From Glebionis coronaria (taxonomy: Eukaryota; Streptophyta; Magnoliopsida; Asterales; Asteraceae), in NCBI GenBank assembly GCA_025667525.1, contig CM046878.1, forward strand, positions 402,621,275-402,685,274: 64,000 bases of DNA, given 5' to 3'. A program made the position numbers and the translations under genes. Below the pieces are notes generated by a model, which had not been told where the DNA came from, made no database searches, and saw nothing but the letters and a program-made list of their open reading frames with translations. How positions within the stretch are numbered: the stretch's first letter is position 1; every line of letters starts with the position of its first letter. This document shows positions 60,841 to 64,000 of this stretch, one piece after another.

Positions 60841-62325
60841 TTGCTCCGATGGATTCTCCTCCTTCAAGAATTTAATGTCAAAATTCTCGACAAAAAAGGA
60901 GCCGAGAATCTCGCGGCCGATCATTTATCTCGACTTGAGAATCCTCAGCAAAGCGATCGAGAGAACAAGGAAATCAATGAAACATTTCCTCTCGAGACGC
61001 TTGGTATGATTGCTTTTCGTGGTGATGATAGTACCCCATGGTTTGCGGACATCTTAAATTACCATGCGGGGAAGTTTGTGATCAAGGGTATGTCGTCCCA
61101 ACAAAAACGAAAGTTTTTCAAGGATATTTCCTATTACTTTTGGGACGACCCCTATTTTTTTCGTGTGTGCGCGGATCAAGTGATTCGTAGGTGCGTGTTT
61201 GGCAAAGAAGCTCAAGATATCCTTAAATCTTGTCATGAGGAACCCACCGGGGGACATCATGGTGCTAACGCCACCGCGAAGAAAGTCTTTGATGCCGACT
61301 TCTTTTGGCCTTCCATATATCGTGATGCCCAAGACTTGATCAAGACTTGTGATGCTTGTCAACGTCAAGGAAAGAACTCACAAAGGGATGAAATGCCTCA
61401 AAACATTATCCAAGTTTGTGAAATCTTTGACATGTGGGGGATCGATTTTATGGGGCCGTTTCCATCTTCGAAAGGAAATAAATACATTCTCGTAGCCGTG
61501 GACTATTTGTCTAAATGGGTCGAAGCCAAGGCTTTGCCCACGAATGATGCTCGAATTGTGGTGAACTTTTTGAAACAACTCTTTGCTAGGTTTGGAACTC
61601 CGCGGGCTATTATAAGTGATCGTGGGACCCATTTTTGTAATGAACAATTTGAAAAAGTTCTAAAGAAATATGGTGTCACTCATCGACTTTCTACGGCTTA
61701 TCACCCTCAAACGAGTGGTCAAGTGGAGGTTTCAAACCGTGCTCTTAAAAGGATTTTGGAGCGATCTATTGGAGAAAATCGCACTTCATGGTCGGATAAA
61801 TTGGACGATGCATTGTGGGATTTCCGTACGGCTTACAAGAGGCCAATTGGTTATACACCATTTAGGTTGGTCTACGGAAAAGCATGACACTTGCCAATTG
61901 AACTCGAACATAAGGCGTATTGGGCTCTTAAGCATTGTAACTTTGATTTAAGGACCGCGGGTGATCATCGCAAGGTTCAATTGAATGAACTAAGTGAATT
62001 AAGGGATCAGGCTTATGAAAATTCTTTGATATATAAAGAGAAGACTAAGAGGATACATGACTCTAAGATCAAAAACCGCATTTTCAATGTTGGTGATCAA
62101 GTCCTCTTATTCAACTCTAGACTTAAGATTTTCTCGGGCAAGCTTAAATCCCGTTGGTCCGGACCATTCACCATTGCACAAGTTTTCCCTTATGGCACCG
62201 TTGAGCTAGCTCAAAAAGACGGGCCTAACTTTAAGGTGAATGGTCATCGTGTGAAACATTACATTGGAGGGGACATACCTACGGAGGTTGTCCCGGATCT
62301 TCAAACTTTCCCTAAGGACCACTAA
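60841..62325 (+). pseudogene. pol: Athila-3 RNase H end and integrase, one nonsense codon
   Basis: Frame resumes at RWILLLQEF and ADHLSRLEN (RNase H C-terminus), then the integrase zinc region ([14 protein letters not shown]) and core with D in GIDFMGP (about 61445), D in ISDRGTHF (about 61617) and E in SGQVEV (about 61722). A TGA at 61885 replaces a cysteine codon. The C-terminal domain continues in frame to 62325 ([17 protein letters not shown]). No chromodomain. Confidence 0.92.
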
Positions 62326-64000
62326 ATGCGGGGATCGAGTCGAGCTCATGACTCGATGAACAAAAACGAGGTACCTTGTGGGGGAGTCCCATATATTCTA
62401 TCTTCTTTCTATTTTCTAACACTAATAAGGCTTGATCTTTCAAGCTCGTGCTCGTGTTTTGTTGTGTTGTGATCTTAGGTATGACCCTAATATTTGAAGA
62501 CTCTCGTGTTCGGTTTTTGCCAGTCCACTTGATCTTCCATTCTTTGAATGCCAAAAAGGGGCACACTTTCTATCCCTTAATTTTTATCGACTAACGTTTT
62601 ATCTTGAGGCATAATTAATAAACGGCTTATAGATTTGCGTGCTCTTTCCATGCTAGGATTTTGCATTAGACTCTTCGTGTCTTAGCAAGGGGGTGTTACT
62701 TTTGAGCTAAGAAACATTGAGGACAATGTTTGGTTTTAGCATGGGGGAGTCAATCGATATAAGCGCTTGCAATTGCTTTTGTCGTGTCCAAACGTATTGT
62801 TTTTCTCAATTTTTCAATAAAATTTTAAATTTTTAGTGTTATTTTTAAGTTTTAATAAATAAAATAAGTGCGTTTGACACGAATGTAGGCTTTCCGTTGG
62901 TGAAAATAAGAATAGTTTTTGACTCGACTCGGTTTTTAACCTTAGCTTTTCCTTATCGTATTTGAATTAAGTTTTGTTAGGCTTTTATATAGGGAGCTTT
63001 AAAACGCGAAAGTCTTAATTCATACGAGTTAAGAACAAGAACTTTTCGCAAGTTCCTATAATTGATCCTAGAAAGTCGTCTATCAAGGGAACTTTAAAAC
63101 GCAAATTCTAAAACTTGAAAAAGTATAAGAAGATGCAAGATCCTATAGATGACTTGAAAACCCAAAACTTTGATTTAATAGGCTAAGTATCCATTGATTT
63201 CACATTTTTGAAATCATAAGTTTCTAAGGTTAAATTCTTCTTTGTGCAAGTATTTTTGTGTTTGATTTAATCTCCTCGTACTTACTTTCCTCGCTTGAAT
63301 AATAATTGCTTAATAAATGAAGTTTTTAGCAGTTTAGGCTTGATATCTTAACTCGTAACTCCTTCTTTTTCTTCCCTTGTAATTAAAGTGAGAACACATT
63401 AAGGGTGTCAGCGTCGTGGTCTTTTGATCATGGGATTGCGGAAATTTGACTTACTATAAATATCATATTAATAAAGAAGAATAAATAAAAACATGTTCTC
63501 TAGGAGCCTTCGGGTGGGAGTCATGTAGCACAAACCTTGTCATTAGAGCCTTAGGGTGTATGTCAAGGGGTGTGTTGAATAAAAATTGCTTCATCATTAT
63601 GATCCGTAAGGTGGGATGGTGAAGTCAATTCCCTTATTTTTGTCCAAGGAGCCTTAGGGTGTGGATTTTAAATAAGGAACACAATTGCATCTTAAAGAGC
63701 CACAAGGTGTTATGATGTGATTGTTGCTAACTCCATTAATAAGGTCATAATTGACTTTGGAGGTTTTTATTGTTGCTTTTAAGTAGCCATATTAGCCAAA
63801 TTTCGGGTCCGGGATTTATCCCTAAATCGTGTTAAGTTATCCTTGATGTGGGCTTTCTTTAGTGACAACGGTTTTTGAAGTCGAGGTTAGGTTTTGAGTG
63901 TTGAGTTTACACCGTTCTTGCCTTCATTTTTGGACTAATAAATATCAAAATAAAGTCAAATGAGCCTTTGGGTGAATGACATATAAAATCTAGAGATACA
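62326..64000 (+). other. Athila-3 3' noncoding region (runs off window)
   Basis: No ORF of note on either strand. It matches 1421-3404 of Athila-1 in reverse orientation, including stem-like GGGGGAGTCCCATA and the spaced 13-nt motif array. By comparison with Athila-1 the PPT should lie about 300 bp beyond the window end. Confidence 0.75.
63504..63974 (+). repeat. Six-copy array of a 13-nt motif (GAGCCTTAGGGTG type)
   Basis: Copies at 63504-63516, 63546-63558, 63601-63613, 63649-63661, 63697-63709 and 63962-63974. Start spacings are 42, 55, 48, 48 and 265, mirroring Athila-1. Confidence 0.75.

Larger units (their letters stand above)
52986..64000 (+). mobile_element. Athila-3: Athila-type element, 3' end beyond window
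   Basis: 5' LTR (52986-56109), PBS (56118-56135), gag, protease, RT, RNase H, integrase (56787-62325) and a 3' noncoding region running to 64000. It is the same family as Athila-1 in opposite orientation: leader, proteins and 3' noncoding sequence match closely. Coding is broken by a stop near the gag start, a 7-nt duplication, a ~93-nt deletion, a 4-nt deletion and one nonsense codon. The PPT and 3' LTR are not reached. Confidence 0.92.

Overview
This window is plant heterochromatin-type DNA made entirely of nested LTR retrotransposons. I found no host gene, rRNA, CRISPR array or bacterial feature. Ty3/Gypsy elements of the Athila, Tat and chromovirus (Tekay-like) types, their tRNA-Asp or tRNA-iMet primer sites, GT-AG introns and TATA boxes all point to a flowering plant. 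General resemblance suggests a eudicot, possibly Asteraceae, but this is an impression and not a database result.

Layout, left to right. (1) 1-12409: Athila-1, minus strand, its 3' LTR cut by the window start, coding region broken. (2) 12410-34683: an old chromovirus relic, minus strand. Athila-1 sits in its 3' LTR, and a complete Tekay-type chromovirus (22716-34057, plus, target duplication CATCC) sits in its 5' LTR. The uninterrupted target is preserved in the relic's other LTR near 14300. (3) 34684-52985: Athila-2, plus strand, an old host element. It carries a young 3.3 kb non-autonomous LTR element in its 5' LTR (35189-38497, duplication GTCTA) and a young Tat-type element between protease and reverse transcriptase (41347-52258, duplication TAAAC). 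It is cut inside reverse transcriptase by (4) 52986-64000: Athila-3, plus strand, the same family as Athila-1. Its internal region runs to the window end.

The autonomous elements follow the usual plan: LTR promoter, tRNA-primed minus-strand synthesis at a PBS, Gag particle, protease, RT/RNase H and integrase, then a polypurine tract priming the second strand. The Tat element also has a second RNase H domain and an antisense multi-exon gene with its own TATA box. All copies here are damaged. In the young Tat element all three premature stops fit CAG-to-TAG changes, as expected from deamination of methylated cytosine in a CHG context.

Most interesting: (a) the Tekay gag is split by three small GT-AG introns that preserve frame, the first donor beginning with an in-frame TAA, which suggests a splicing switch between short Gag and Gag-Pol; (b) a six-copy 13-nt motif array with nearly identical spacing in the 3' noncoding regions of Athila-1 and Athila-3; (c) seven GC-rich hairpins in about 350 bp of the Tekay LTR; (d) an antisense tRNA-like sequence shared by the Athila LTRs; (e) a coding-free element in which a CGYTGAY motif is amplified in both LTR and body.
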